Source: Heloderma charlesbogerti (taxonomy: Eukaryota > Chordata > Lepidosauria > Squamata > Helodermatidae). From it: a stretch of 64,000 bases of DNA. The notes beneath the pieces were generated by a model. The model worked only from the letters and a program-made list of their open reading frames with translations. It ran no database searches and was not told where the DNA came from. Where the stretch lies: assembly GCA_026122225.1 (NCBI GenBank), contig JANEZZ010001497.1, positions 682,001-746,000 of the forward strand, given 5' to 3'. Numbering within the stretch: the stretch's first letter is position 1; the number at the start of each line of letters is the position of its first letter. This document shows positions 21,170 to 31,360 of the stretch, piece after piece. A program made the position numbers and the translations under genes.

Positions 21170-22690
21170 CAAAATTTTTCTGAATTTTTTCCCCCGACCA
21201 TTCTCATTCAATTTGATAGAAGGGAATTGCTTTTGAAAAGATATTTAGTTCTGAAGAAATTTTGGAGAAATTCTGAAGGGTTGGGGATGGGTTTCTTGGG
21301 CTTACCTTACTTTGGCGGTGAATGAGGAATGAGCAAGAAGAAAACTTTCTGGAAATTGGAGGATAGAGCACACAGCTCTAGTCTGAACAGTCTTCAAAGG
21401 CAGTCTCATGTAGGGGGCATTGCAGGAATCTAACTTAGAGGTTACAAGAGCATAGATCACCAAAGTCAGCTTAACATTCTCCAGACAAGGAGGCAGCTGG
21501 GCCACCAAACTGCATCAGTAGAAGGCACTCCAGGAACATGAGTCCACCTGAGCCTCAAGTAGGGATGTACGAAAGTCACTTACCTTTTACGAAATTTGAT
21601 TCGCGGTGGGGTGGAGGCGCTCTGTCCCTCCCCCCGAAATTCTGGCTGGGGGGGAGGCACCCCATCCCTCCCGCCATGAATCCTGCTGGCCGGGTCTGCA
21701 AATGGCGGCGGCCATAGCCACCGCCGTTTGCGTCCCTGCAGTTAGCTGTGATAGGCTACATAAATGTTTACGTAGCCTATCACGGCTGAGTTAAAACAAC
21801 AAAAAAACCCTGCATGTACGCAAATGGCGGCGCCCATGGGCGCCGCCATTTGCATTCCTTATTTTGGCACGTCTAGTCTACGTAAACATTTACGTAGACT
21901 ATGGTGAAAATAAGGGGAACGCTATTTCCCCATGGGCGCCGCCATTTGCGTACACGTAAACATTTGTAAACATTAGATATGCATATGTAAACATTTAGGT
22001 AGCCTATCATGGTATTTTTTAAAATTCTAGCTGTGATAGGCTACGTAAATCTTTACGTAGCCTATCACGATTTTTTTTTTTAAAACTTGGAAATGGCGGT
22101 GGCAGCAGCCGGTCGGAAGACCGGCCGCCGCAGCTGCCGCCGCCGCACCACCACTGAACCGCCGCCCCCGCCGCCAGGGAGATTCGCCCAAGGTAAGTCC
22201 CGTCCCAGGGGGTGGCGGAGGGGTGGCGGAGGGGTGGCAGACCATTTCGCCACCGATTTGGGGGGGCCGAATGCTCTGGCATTCGGCCTCCCCGAGATTC
22301 GTGGCAAAATTCTCTGACATCCCTAGCCTCAAGTGACAAAGATGGCTACAGAAGAACCCAAACTCCATAAGCCTGCTCATTCAGGGGGAGTGCGACCCCA
22401 TCCAGAAAACGTTGAGCACCCTCAATCAGCTGGTCTCTTGGCAGCTGAACCTGAGGGCTCTGGTGCTTAAAGTAGTCTGCTGAAATGTAGGGATGTTAGG
22501 GAATTCCTCCACGGACCTCAGAGTCTGTGGTGGAACAGACAACCCACCCCCACCACTCTGTGAAGTTGCTGCAGAACGGATCCTACCTGCTACCACCAGC
22601 CAGTCTGGTTCATCCACTGCCGTCCTGTCCAGGGGAAGAAAATGGCATCCAGTGTAGGGAACGCCATTTGCGTCCCTGTTCTTTGGAGTG
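21170..22690. repeat. Second duplicon, copy 1 (pairs with 29216-30262)
   Basis: It starts with the GGAGAAATTCTGAAGGGTTG and GGATGGGTTTCTTGGGCTTACC blocks, continues with an L2-antisense segment (about 21370-21545), and resumes after a palindromic insertion at 22326 with GACAAAGATGGCTACAGAAG. The palindromic copy at 22488 is shared with copy 2. The one at 21560 is not. Confidence 0.85.
21560..22325. mobile_element. Palindromic non-autonomous hAT copy (766 bp) with known empty site
   Basis: Perfect GCCTCAAG duplications at 21552-21559 and 22326-22333. The paralogous sequence at about 29876-29900 has a single GCCTCAAG followed directly by TGACAAAGATGG, so it is an unoccupied site. The copy contains a perfect 34-bp palindrome at 21820-21853 around GGCGCCCATGGGCGCC. 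Confidence 0.95.
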
Positions 22691-22940
22691 CAGTAATAGG
22701 CTACATAAAGATTTACATAGCCTATTACTGCAAAGAACAGGGACGCAAATGGCATCCCCTACACCGGACGCCACTTGCATCCCAGTGGCTGGAAGTCCTC
22801 CAGTGGCCGGAGTTGGCTGGCGGCTCTGCAGACTTGCCACAGAGCAGAGGTGGCCAGGGAGGATTCTGGGGGGCGGGGAGGATGGCCTTCTCCCCATGGA
22901 CCACTGCGGACTCTAGGTAAGGGGGTTTCTCACATCCCTA
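22488..22940. mobile_element. Palindromic non-autonomous hAT copy (453 bp), short type
   Basis: Perfect CTGAAATG duplications at 22480-22487 and 22941-22948. The central palindrome, around TAATAGGCTACATAAAGATT (about 22687), extends outward through TGTTCTTTG and CGCCATTTGCGTCCC. It is also present at 30037, so it was inserted before the duplication. Confidence 0.93.
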
Positions 22941-22948
22941 CTGAAATG

Positions 22949-23607
22949 CATGAACAGTCTGGGCTAATCTGGGATGGGGTTCTGAAGAGGTCAATACATG
23001 TTGTGAACTGCCCAGACAACTTTGGCTAGTCAGCTGTACAGAAATGTATTAAAATAAATGAGTTGATCAGAGTCTGTTTCCTGCCTCCCAGCTGCACAGA
23101 GCAGAGCAGAGCAGAGCAGAGCAGAGCAGAGCAGAGCAGAGGAAGCTGCTCCAGCTGGTCCAGGGAATACAGAAGCAAGCAAGCTCCCAGAGAGCGAGCA
23201 ATCAGAGCGAGCAAACAGGGGGAGCAAAAAGGAGTTGGCCAGGGGACTTTGGCAGGGGAGGTCAAGGGGGAGGCCCCAACACTTTTTTAAAATGTATCTG
23301 TCTTGTTTCACACACTTCCATACCAGTGGGACTCTGTTTTTTACCTCCAGTGAGGAGAGGACCAGGTGCAGGCTACTCTAGAACAACCAGGAAGCTGACT
23401 ATGAGACTATGAGCTGACTAAAGAGCCTATGGAAGGAAAGGCTGTCCAGTGGTGGTGACCTACAAGGTGTGTGCCATGTTTGTTTTCTTGCCTGAGAACA
23501 ACATGGGCTACACGTGCAACAAGTGCAAGTTGATCACGCTGCTGGAAGGAAAAGTAAGAGGACTGGAGTAGTGAGTCTCCACCCTCCAGGGAATAAGAGA
23601 ACACATA
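22949..23607. other. Unassigned region with an (AGAGC)n run
   Basis: No gene seen. A pentanucleotide array (GCAGA)n lies at about 23098-23141. The rest is not recognised. Confidence 0.5.
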
Positions 23608-24603
23608 GAATCATAGAATCATAGAATGGTAGGGTTGGAAGGGGCCTACAACTACAAGGCCATCGAGTCCAACCCCTTGCTCAATGCAGGAATCCAAGTC
23701 AGAGCATCCCTGACAGATGGCTGTCCAGTCTCATCTTGAAGGCCTCCAGTGTGGGAGAGCCCGCTACCTCCCTAGGGAATTGGTTCCATTCTCGTATTGC
23801 TCTTATAGTCAGGACGTTTTTCCTGATGTTCAGCCGGAATCTGGCTTCCTGTCACTTGAGCCCATTCTTCCATGTCCTGCACTCTGGGATGATGGAGAAG
23901 AGATCCTGGCCTTCCTGTCTGTGACAACCTTTCAAGTACTTGAAGAGTGCTATCATATCTCCCCTCAGTCTTCTCTTTTCAAGGCTAAACATGCCCAGTT
24001 CTTTCTGTCTTTCCTCATAGGGCTTTGTTTCCAGTCCCCCGATCATCTTCGTTGCCTTCCTCTGAACCCTCTCCAGTTTGTCTGCATCCTTCTTAAATTG
24101 TGGTGCCCAGAACTGGACACAGTACTCCAGATGAGGCCTAAGCAGCGCTGAGTAGGGGGGAACTTGTACTTCCTTGGATTTGGAAGCTCTGCTTCTATTA
24201 ATGCAGCCCAAAATAGCATTTGCCTTTTTTGCAGCCACATCACATTGTTGGCTCATGTTCAGCTTGTGTTCGAGAACAATTCCAAGATCCTTCTCGCTTG
24301 CAGTGTTGTTGTGCCTCATATTCCCCATCTTTTAACTGTGCATTTGGTTTCTTTTTCCTTGGTGCAGAACTTGGCATTTATCCCTATTAAATGTCATGCT
24401 GTTGTTTTCTGCCCAGCACTCCAGTCTATCAAGGTCACTTAGAATTTTGTTTCTGTCTTCCAAAGTATTAGCTATTTATTTATTATTAAATGTATTAAGC
24501 ACCCATCTGGCTGGTCACCCAGCCACTCTGGGCGATGTACAACATACAATAAAAACAGTTTAAAACAATAAAATTCTACAATAAAAACATTTTCTAAAAT
24601 ACC

Positions 24604-27526
24604 CTAACCCACCCCAAATGCCTGCCTGAACAACAACGTTTTTAATGCATGACGGAAGCTCGTTAAAGAGGGGGCATGATGGAGTTCCCTAGGGAGGGAG
24701 TGCCACAGAGTGGGGGCCACCAAAGAAAAGGCCCTCTCCCTCGTCTTCACCAGTCTAGCTGTCCTGGCTGATGGGGCAGAGAGAAGGCCATCCGAGGCTG
24801 ATCTTGTTAAGCGGCCTGTCTGGTGCTGCTGGAGGCGCTCCTTAAGATAGGCTGGGCCGGAACCATATAGGGTTTTAAAGGTCAAAACCAACACCTTGAA
24901 TTTGGCCCAGAAAACAACTGGTAACCAGTGCAACTCCTTCAGCACTGGAGTGATGTGATCTCGCCGGCGGCTGCCTTTAATCAGGCGAGCCGCCGCGTTC
25001 TGTACCAGCTATAGTTTCTGAACCATCTTCAAGGGTAACCTCACGTAGAGCGCATTACAGTAGTCTAAATGAGAGGAGACCAGGGCATGTACTACCGATG
25101 GGAACAGATGGTCGGGAAGGAAGGGGCGCAGCCGCCGTATCAGATGGAGTTGATACAGCGCTGTCCGGCTCGCAGCTGCCACCTGAGCCTCCATGGACAG
25201 CTGGGAGTCCAAAATGACCCCCAGGCTGTGGACCTGGTCTTTCAAGGGTAGCCGTACCCCATTCAACACCAGGTCAACATCCCCTAGCCTCCTCTTGTAT
25301 CCCACCAAAAGTACCTTGGTCTTGTCAGGGTTCAGCTTCAGCCTATTCCTCCCCATCCAGCCACTCACCGTCTCCAGACATTTGGACAGGGATTCTACGG
25401 CCAACCTTGGTGAAGATTTAAATGAGAGGTAGAGCTGCGTGTCATCCGCATATTGATGACACTGCACCCCAAACCTCCTGATGATAGCCCCCAGCGGCTT
25501 CACATAGATGTTAAATTGCATCGGGGAGAGGATGGAACCCTGTGGCACCCCACAAGTAAGTGGCCACGGGTCCAAAACCTCCTCTCCCAGAGCTACCCTC
25601 TGGTACCTGCAGGAGAGGAAGGACCGGAACCACTGCAATACGGTGTCCCCAACGCCCAACCCCTCCAGGCGGTCCAGGAGGATACCGTGGTCAATGGTAT
25701 CGAAAGCTGCTGAGAGGTCGAGGAGAACAAGGAAGGAGCATTCACCCCTATCCAGAGCCCTCCTCATATCATCTACCAAGGCGACCAAGGCCGTTTCTGT
25801 CCCACGCGCAGGCCTGAAGCCTGACTGAAATGGGTCTAGATAATCAGTTTTTTCCAAGTGTGCCTTCAACTGCACCGCCACCACCCACTCAATCACCTTG
25901 CCCCCAAATGGCAGATTTGAGACTGGGCGAAAGTTGTTCAAAACTTGAGGATCCAAGGAAGGCTTCTTTAAGAGCGGTCTTATCACTGCCTCCTTGAGGG
26001 CTGATGGCATCACTCCCTCCTCAAGGGAGGTGTTCACCACCGCCTTGATCCCCTCACCCAGTCTCTCTCTGCAGCTCATAATGAGCCAAGATGGGCAAGG
26101 ATCAAGTAAGCAGGTGGTTGGCCGTACCGATGAAAGCACCTTGTCCACTTAATCAGGAGGAAGAAGCTGGAACCGATCCCACAAAACCAGTTTGCCACAG
26201 GCCACCTCTTGCTCACTAACTGTATCCACAGCGTGCAGAGTAACACACCTAATCTGATCAATTTTATCTGCAAAGTGTCTTGCCAAGGCCTCACAGGAGG
26301 CCTTAGAATGCTCCAGTGGTTCCGGAGCCACAGGACCGACCAGGCTCCAGACTACTTGGAACAGCCTCCTGGGACAGCACTCTGCAGACGCGATGGAGGC
26401 AGCATAATATTCCTTTTTTGCTGCCTTCACCGCCACGTGAAGATACAGCTCTAGCCCGTGTCTGATCGTCTTTGGAGCGAGACTTCCGCCACCGGCGCTC
26501 TAGCCGTCTCACCTCCTGTTTCAGAGCTCGTAACTGCGGATTGAACCATGGTGCAGTCCGAGCCCTGTTCAGGGGGAGAGGGCGTTTCGGAGCCACCTGA
26601 TCTAATGCCCCAGTGATTGCGGCATTCCAGCCACCCACCAGGGTCTCGACCGAGTGGCCGTTGGCATGCCCCAGAGAATCCCCAAGCACGTTCAGGAATC
26701 CATTTGGATCCGTAAGATGCCTGGGGCGGACCATTTTAATGGGTCCTCCACCCCTGCAGAGGGGTTGTGGAACCGAGAAGTCCAACGTCACCAGATAGTG
26801 ATCTGACCATGACAAGGGGGTGGTGGATATACCCCCGACTTCCAGATCACTCCCCACTTCTCCAGAAACAAACACAAGGTCTAGTGCATGACCGGCTACA
26901 TAGGTGGGCCCAGTTAGAATATGGTGCAGCTCCCAGGAGGCCATGGTCTCCATGAAGTCCCGAGGTGCTCCTGTGAGGATGGCCTCCAAATGTACATTGA
27001 AGTCCCCCAACACCAGTAAGTTAGGGGACTGTACACGCACATCAGAGACCACCTCAAGCACCTCGGCCAGGGAGTCAGTCGTGCAGCGGGGTGGACGGTA
27101 CACGAGCAGAATCCCCAGACTGCCCTTCGGGCCCAACCTCCAGTACATGCACTCAGCAACCTTGGTCTCCTGGAGAGGGGGTCTGGTGAAGACCAAGGAC
27201 TCTCGGTATATAACAGCCACTCCCCCTCCCCGATCCCCAGCCCTCGGCTGCTGTGCATACGAAAATCCAGCTGGACACATGGCTGCAAGGGTTGGAGCAG
27301 CAGCCTCGGCCAGCCAGGTCTCCATAATACATGCCAGGTCTGCATCCTCATCCAGGATCATGTCATGGATGAGGGAGGTTTTCTGGGTAACAGACCTGGC
27401 ATTGCAGAGCAGCAAACGAAGGCCAGAAGATGGGGTCATGCCTCCCCCAGCCATCCTTTGGCTCTGGACAGGCCCAGAGCAGGGGACAGATACTACACAT
27501 CTCTCCTTGTTCCCCTTACCTGGCAT
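24604..27526 (-). pseudogene. L2 LINE polyprotein (endonuclease-reverse transcriptase), three lesions
   Basis: It copies its RNA into the genome by target-primed reverse transcription. The endonuclease part (27526 to about 26440) has LLCNARSVTQKTSLIHDM, LVLGDFNVHLEA and SWSDHYLVTLDF. The reverse transcriptase (about 26150-25010) has NFRPVSNLPFGGKVIEWV, FRPARGTETALVALVDD, the LDLSAAFDTIDH catalytic block, GVPQGSILSP and QYADDTQLYLSF. The C-terminal segment (24945-24604) has LHWLPV and LWHSLPRELHHAPS. Lesions: a frameshift near 26440, a TAA near 26152 just before VDKVLSSV, and a TAG near 25010 before LVQNAAARLI. The NFRPVSNLPF-type motif points to the L2 clade, not CR1. Confidence 0.88.
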
Positions 27527-27734
27527 GGCCTGCCCCTAGTGATCCGCCAGCGCCTGCCGCCCAGCCTCAGTATCTTCTGGCCCCCAACATTCCCCCCACT
27601 GCCTCCATCAGGTGGACACATGCCCCCTCGCTCCCGCCTATCAGGCAGGCTACCCACCCCTAAAACCACACCAAAATCCCCCAGGAAAAAGAAAACACAC
27701 ACACACAAAAGAATTAAAAATCCCCTTAAAAATA

Positions 27735-28178
27735 ATGCCAGGCCGGAGTCCACAGGGAAGGCCAGGTGGTGGTGGTGGTGGTGGTGGCGGCAGCGGTGGC
27801 GGCAGCAGCAGCTGCCGCCACCGCCGCAGGCCCAGCAGCAGCAGGCCCGCCTCTTCCCCGGTGATGATGATGGTGGTGGTGGTGGCCTCTCCTGCAGGCC
27901 CTGGCTCTCCCAGGCCACCTCAGCCAGCCAGCTTATGTAGCCCCTCCAGGGAGGGCAGGTGGAGCAGCACAGCCGGCTCTGTACCTGGGGGCCTGGTCCT
28001 GCAGGGACTGGCAGTCTGCCAGGCAGAAGTCTCCAGGGAAGGCCTGGTGGTGGTGGCAGCGGCGGCAGCGGCAGCAGCAGCAGCAGCAGGCCCAGCAGCA
28101 GCAGGCCCGGCAGCAGCAGGCCCGCCTCTTCCCCAGTGGTGGTGGTGGTCTCTCCTGCAGGCCCTGGCTCTCCCACCA
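27735..28178 (-). repeat. Repeated 5' units of the L2 element
   Basis: Two similar units (about 27740-27910 and 28025-28175) each run from a CCAGGGAAGGCC-like start through GGTGGTGG and CAGCAGCAG runs to CTGCAGGCCCTGGCTCTCCC. They lie upstream of the L2 ORF in its own orientation and may act as promoter monomers (inference). They explain the long low-complexity open frames seen on both strands here. Confidence 0.75.
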
Positions 28179-28827
28179 ATTTTGTGTCATCTGCAAATTT
28201 GATCAGCATTCCCTGCACCTCCTCCTCCAAGTCATTAATAAAAATGTGGAAGAGCACTGGGCCCAGAACTGAACCCTGTGGTACCCCACTCGTTACCTCT
28301 CCCCAGTTTGAGAAGATCCCATTGATAAGCACTCTTGGAGTCTGATTCTGTAGCCAACTGTGGATCCACCAAATCGTTGTTTCATCTAGCCCACTTTGAG
28401 CTAGTTTGCTCATCAGGACATCATGGGGCACTTTGTCGAAAGCTTTGCTGAAGTCAAGGTATATTATGTCTACAGCATTCCCGCAGTCCAAAAGGGAGGT
28501 TACTTGATCAAAAAATGAGATCAGATTCATCTGGCAGGATTTGTTCTTGACAAATCCATGTTGGCTTCGAGTAATCACTGCATTGTTTTCAAGGTGCTTA
28601 CAGATGGATTGCTTTAGAATCTGCTCCAGAATTTTCCCAGGGATGGATGTCAGACTGACTGGTCTGTAGTTCCCAGGTTCCTCCTTTTTACCCTTTTTGA
28701 AGATAGGGACAACATTGGCCCTCCTCCAGTCATCTGGCACTTCACCCATCCTCAATGATTTCTCAAAGAGAATAGACAGTGGTTCTGAAAGTTCTTCTGC
28801 CAGTTCCTTTATTACTCTAGGATGCAA
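28179..28827 (-). pseudogene. CR1 reverse transcriptase fragment
   Basis: The minus strand encodes [20 protein letters not shown], the [19 protein letters not shown] block, the [15 protein letters not shown] catalytic motif, [13 protein letters not shown] and [10 protein letters not shown]. This segment is open, but the element is split and 5' truncated. Confidence 0.92.
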
Positions 28828-28867
28828 TTGATCTGGCCCTGGAGATTTGAACTCAAATCTCCAGGGC

Positions 28868-29212
28868 TCTTCAACACGAAGTTCTTGGACAGAACGGTAG
28901 AACTACAGCAGCAAAGCGAAGAACAGAAGCTAGAAGAGCAAGAGCAAGCTGAGGCAGAAGAGGAAACTGCTGAGGTAAGAAAAAATGTAGAGGATACTCC
29001 TTGGAAAAGGGTGACAGTTAGGAGCAGAAGACCGAGAAGCCACTGGGCACCAGTGGTGGCAGTGGAACTAGGGAACCGTTTCCAGGTACTTGAGGATGAG
29101 ACTGGAGGACAGCCTGCAGAGGAAGAATTACAGGGGAACCTGCATGAGAGCGAGCAAGAGGCTGAAGGTCAGTCAAGCAGACTTGTTGCTGCGTGGGATC
29201 AAAACCCAAGTA
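28868..29212 (+). pseudogene. LINE ORF1-like fragment (CR1 type)
   Basis: The plus-strand frame has a Gln/Glu-rich helical segment (LEEQEQAEAEEETAEV), then KRVTVRSRRPRSHW and VELGNRFQVLEDE. The NRFxVLxxE motif after a basic patch is typical of ORF1 proteins of CR1-like LINEs. It is oriented opposite to the CR1 on its left and starts where that CR1 ends. Confidence 0.5.
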
Positions 29213-29215
29213 CAT

Positions 29216-30262
29216 TGCGATTCCATTTCGAAGAGAAATTGCTTTTGAAAAGATATTTAGTTCTGAAGAAATTTTGGAGAAATTCTGAAGGGTTGGGGAT
29301 GGGTTTCTTGGGCTTACCTTTCTTCGGGGGAGGATGAGGAGTGAGCACAAGAAGAAAACTTTCTGGAAATTGGAGGATAATTTTTGGCAAAGCACTAACT
29401 CCACCTCATCCCTGGAGCTTGAGACAATACTGCCCCCCCCCCGAGACACACGTGCATTTTGCTGGATGCAAAATGGGGGCCAGCCTGCCAACACAGTTGA
29501 TGCTGTTGCAGCACAACCCCCCGCCAACCCTTACCCCAAACAGAAGAAGCTGTGCTTCAAGCTCTACAAAGGGGGAGCCCTACCTGTGAGAAACTGCTGA
29601 GAATTTCTCCTTCCCCTGGACAAATTTGGTGAAATTATCTCCCAAATTTCTCAACCCTCAAACAAGGTGGAGAATTTTGAGAGGCCATCCACACACAGCT
29701 CTAGTATGAACAGTCTTCAAAGGCAGGCTCATGTAGGGGGCACTGCAGGAATCTAACTTAGAGGTTACAAGAGCATAGATCACCGAAGTCAGCTTAACAC
29801 TGTCCAGACAAGGAGGTGGCTGGGCCACCAAACTACATCAGTAGAAGGCACTCCAGGAACATGAGTCCACCTGAGCCTCAAGTGACAAAGATGGCTACAG
29901 AAGAACCCAAACTCCATAGACCTGCTCATTCAGGGGGAGTGCGACCCCACCCAGAAAAGGTTGAGCACCCTCCATCAGCTGGTCTCTTGGCAGCTGAACC
30001 TGAGGGCTCTGGTGCTTAAAGTAGTCTGCTGAAATGTAGGGATGTTAGAGAATTCCTCCACAGACTTCAATGAGGCTGGATTCTAAAGAATCTGGCCCCT
30101 CACAGTCTGTGGCGGAACGGACCATCCACCCCTGCCACCCTGCGAAGTTGCCGTAGAATGGATCCTACCTGCTGCCACCAGCCAGTCTGGTCCGTACACT
30201 GCCGTACTGTTGTGCAGGAGAAATTGGTGTCCGGTGTAGGGGACACCATTTGCATCCCTGTT
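29216..30262. repeat. Second duplicon, copy 2 (pairs with 21170-22690)
   Basis: It follows 21180-21559 and 22326-22660 in the same order and strand, with the GCCTCAAG site unoccupied. It also includes about 300 bp (29400-29700) related to 19210-19520 and 49540-49850, so the two duplicons share a building block. Confidence 0.85.
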
Positions 30263-30497
30263 CTTTGGAGTGCAGTAATAGGTTACATAAAGATTTATGT
30301 AGCCTATCATAACAAAGAGCAGGGACGCAAATGGCGTCCCCTACATTTGCGTTCCTTCTTTTTGGCCGTCTTAATCTAGGTAAATATTTACGTAGACTAT
30401 GATGGCAAAAATCAAGGGGAACGTAAATAGAGTAGTGGGCGCTATTTGCTTCCCTTTTTCATTCACCATTTTAGCCTACGTAAATCTTTATCTCAGA
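30037..30497. mobile_element. Palindromic non-autonomous hAT copy, right end lost
   Basis: Paralogue of the 22488 copy (TAGGGATGTTAGAGAATTCC). After the central palindrome (about 30270-30305) it continues with AATATTTACGTAGACTATG units and is cut by a CR1 at about 30498. Confidence 0.8.
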
Positions 30498-30766
30498 ATG
30501 CAGGACGTGGAAGAATGGGCTCAAGTGACAGGAAGCCAGATTCTGGCTGAACATCAGGAAAAACATCCTGACGGTGAAAGCAATATGACAATGGAACTAA
30601 TTCCCTAGGGAGGTGGTGGGCTCTCCCCCCACTGGAGGCATTCAAGATGAGTCTGGACAGCTATCTGTTGGGGATGCTCTGACTTGGATTCCTGCATTGA
30701 GCAGGGGGTTGGACTCAACAGCCTTGTAGGCCCCTTCCAACCCTACTATTCTATGATTCTATGAGT
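30498..30766 (+). mobile_element. CR1 LINE 3' end
   Basis: Starts GCAGGACGTGGAAGAATGGG and ends with CCTACTATTCTATGATTC. This is the CR1 3' UTR in plus orientation. Confidence 0.9.
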
Positions 30767-31024
30767 CCCTTAGACACTTGGGAAATCGAAAAAGGTTGCA
30801 ATGAGCTTGTAAGAGTGAGGAGGAAAGAGAGGATTTGTGAGAGGTTTCTCCTAACAAGGGGCAGTGCAAACAGGGTACTCCTTATGTATGGACACACACA
30901 TGCACACACACAATCACCATAGAAAAGAGTGCCCAGAGGAGGTGGCTACTATTTGCACCTTTTACCTTTTGAAAATTGGATAGGAATTCAAAGATACTTC
31001 TCCCTGGGTCCATGTGACCTGTTC

Positions 31025-31360
31025 ATGTAGCTGAAGTTCATGGGGGGGAGGCGTTCCGTCCCTCCCCCCGGAGACCTGCCTGGCCGGCTCTGCTCTGCGG
31101 GGATTCCGCAGAGCCACCGGCCTGCTCCGCCCGCAGCCGGACATCCGGCTGCTGGGCAGCAGGGACGCAAATGGTGGCAGCCGTAGCCTGTACTTAACCA
31201 TCATAGGCTACATAAATATTTATGTAGCCTATCACAGCAAAGTAAAAAAAAAATGCGCACGCAAATGGTGGCGGCTACACTGTCGAGGATTCCGGGGGCT
31301 GCCTCCCCCCCCACCGCGAAGCACATCCGCGAAACGGTAAGTGACTTTCGTACATCCCTA
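31025..31360. mobile_element. Palindromic non-autonomous hAT copy, one end recognisable
   Basis: It ends ACGGTAAGTGACTTTCGTAC then ATCCCTA at 31360. Inside are TAGGCTACATAAATATTTATG with its mate and the GGGGGGAGGCGTTCCGTCCC block. The left terminus is not visible. Confidence 0.75.

Larger units (their letters stand above)
24473..28178 (-). mobile_element. L2-clade LINE, nearly full length
   Basis: It is inserted in the CR1 above. The right end is a 5' region of repeated units, then one ORF (27526-24604) with endonuclease and reverse transcriptase, then a short 3' UTR with CCAGAGTGGCTGGGTGAC in reverse and a TTTATTTATTATTAAAT tail near 24475. Only about one frameshift and two stops break the ORF, so it is a young copy. 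Confidence 0.88.
23608..28860 (-). mobile_element. CR1 LINE split by an L2 insertion
   Basis: The 3' end lies at 23608 (ATAGAATCATAGAATCATAG). The minus strand of 24328-23852 encodes SEKDLGIVLEHKLNMSQQCD and the C-terminal CR1 region. The sequence breaks at about 24472 (CCAAAGTATTAGCT) and resumes at about 28179 (CACCAATTTTGTGTCATCTG), which are adjacent in ordinary CR1 elements. The 5' truncation is near 28860. Confidence 0.9.

Noticed and set aside
27365..28345. Long plus-strand ORFs over the GGT/CAG-rich region
   Set aside because: They are antisense low-complexity translations of the L2 5' repeats, without conserved motifs.
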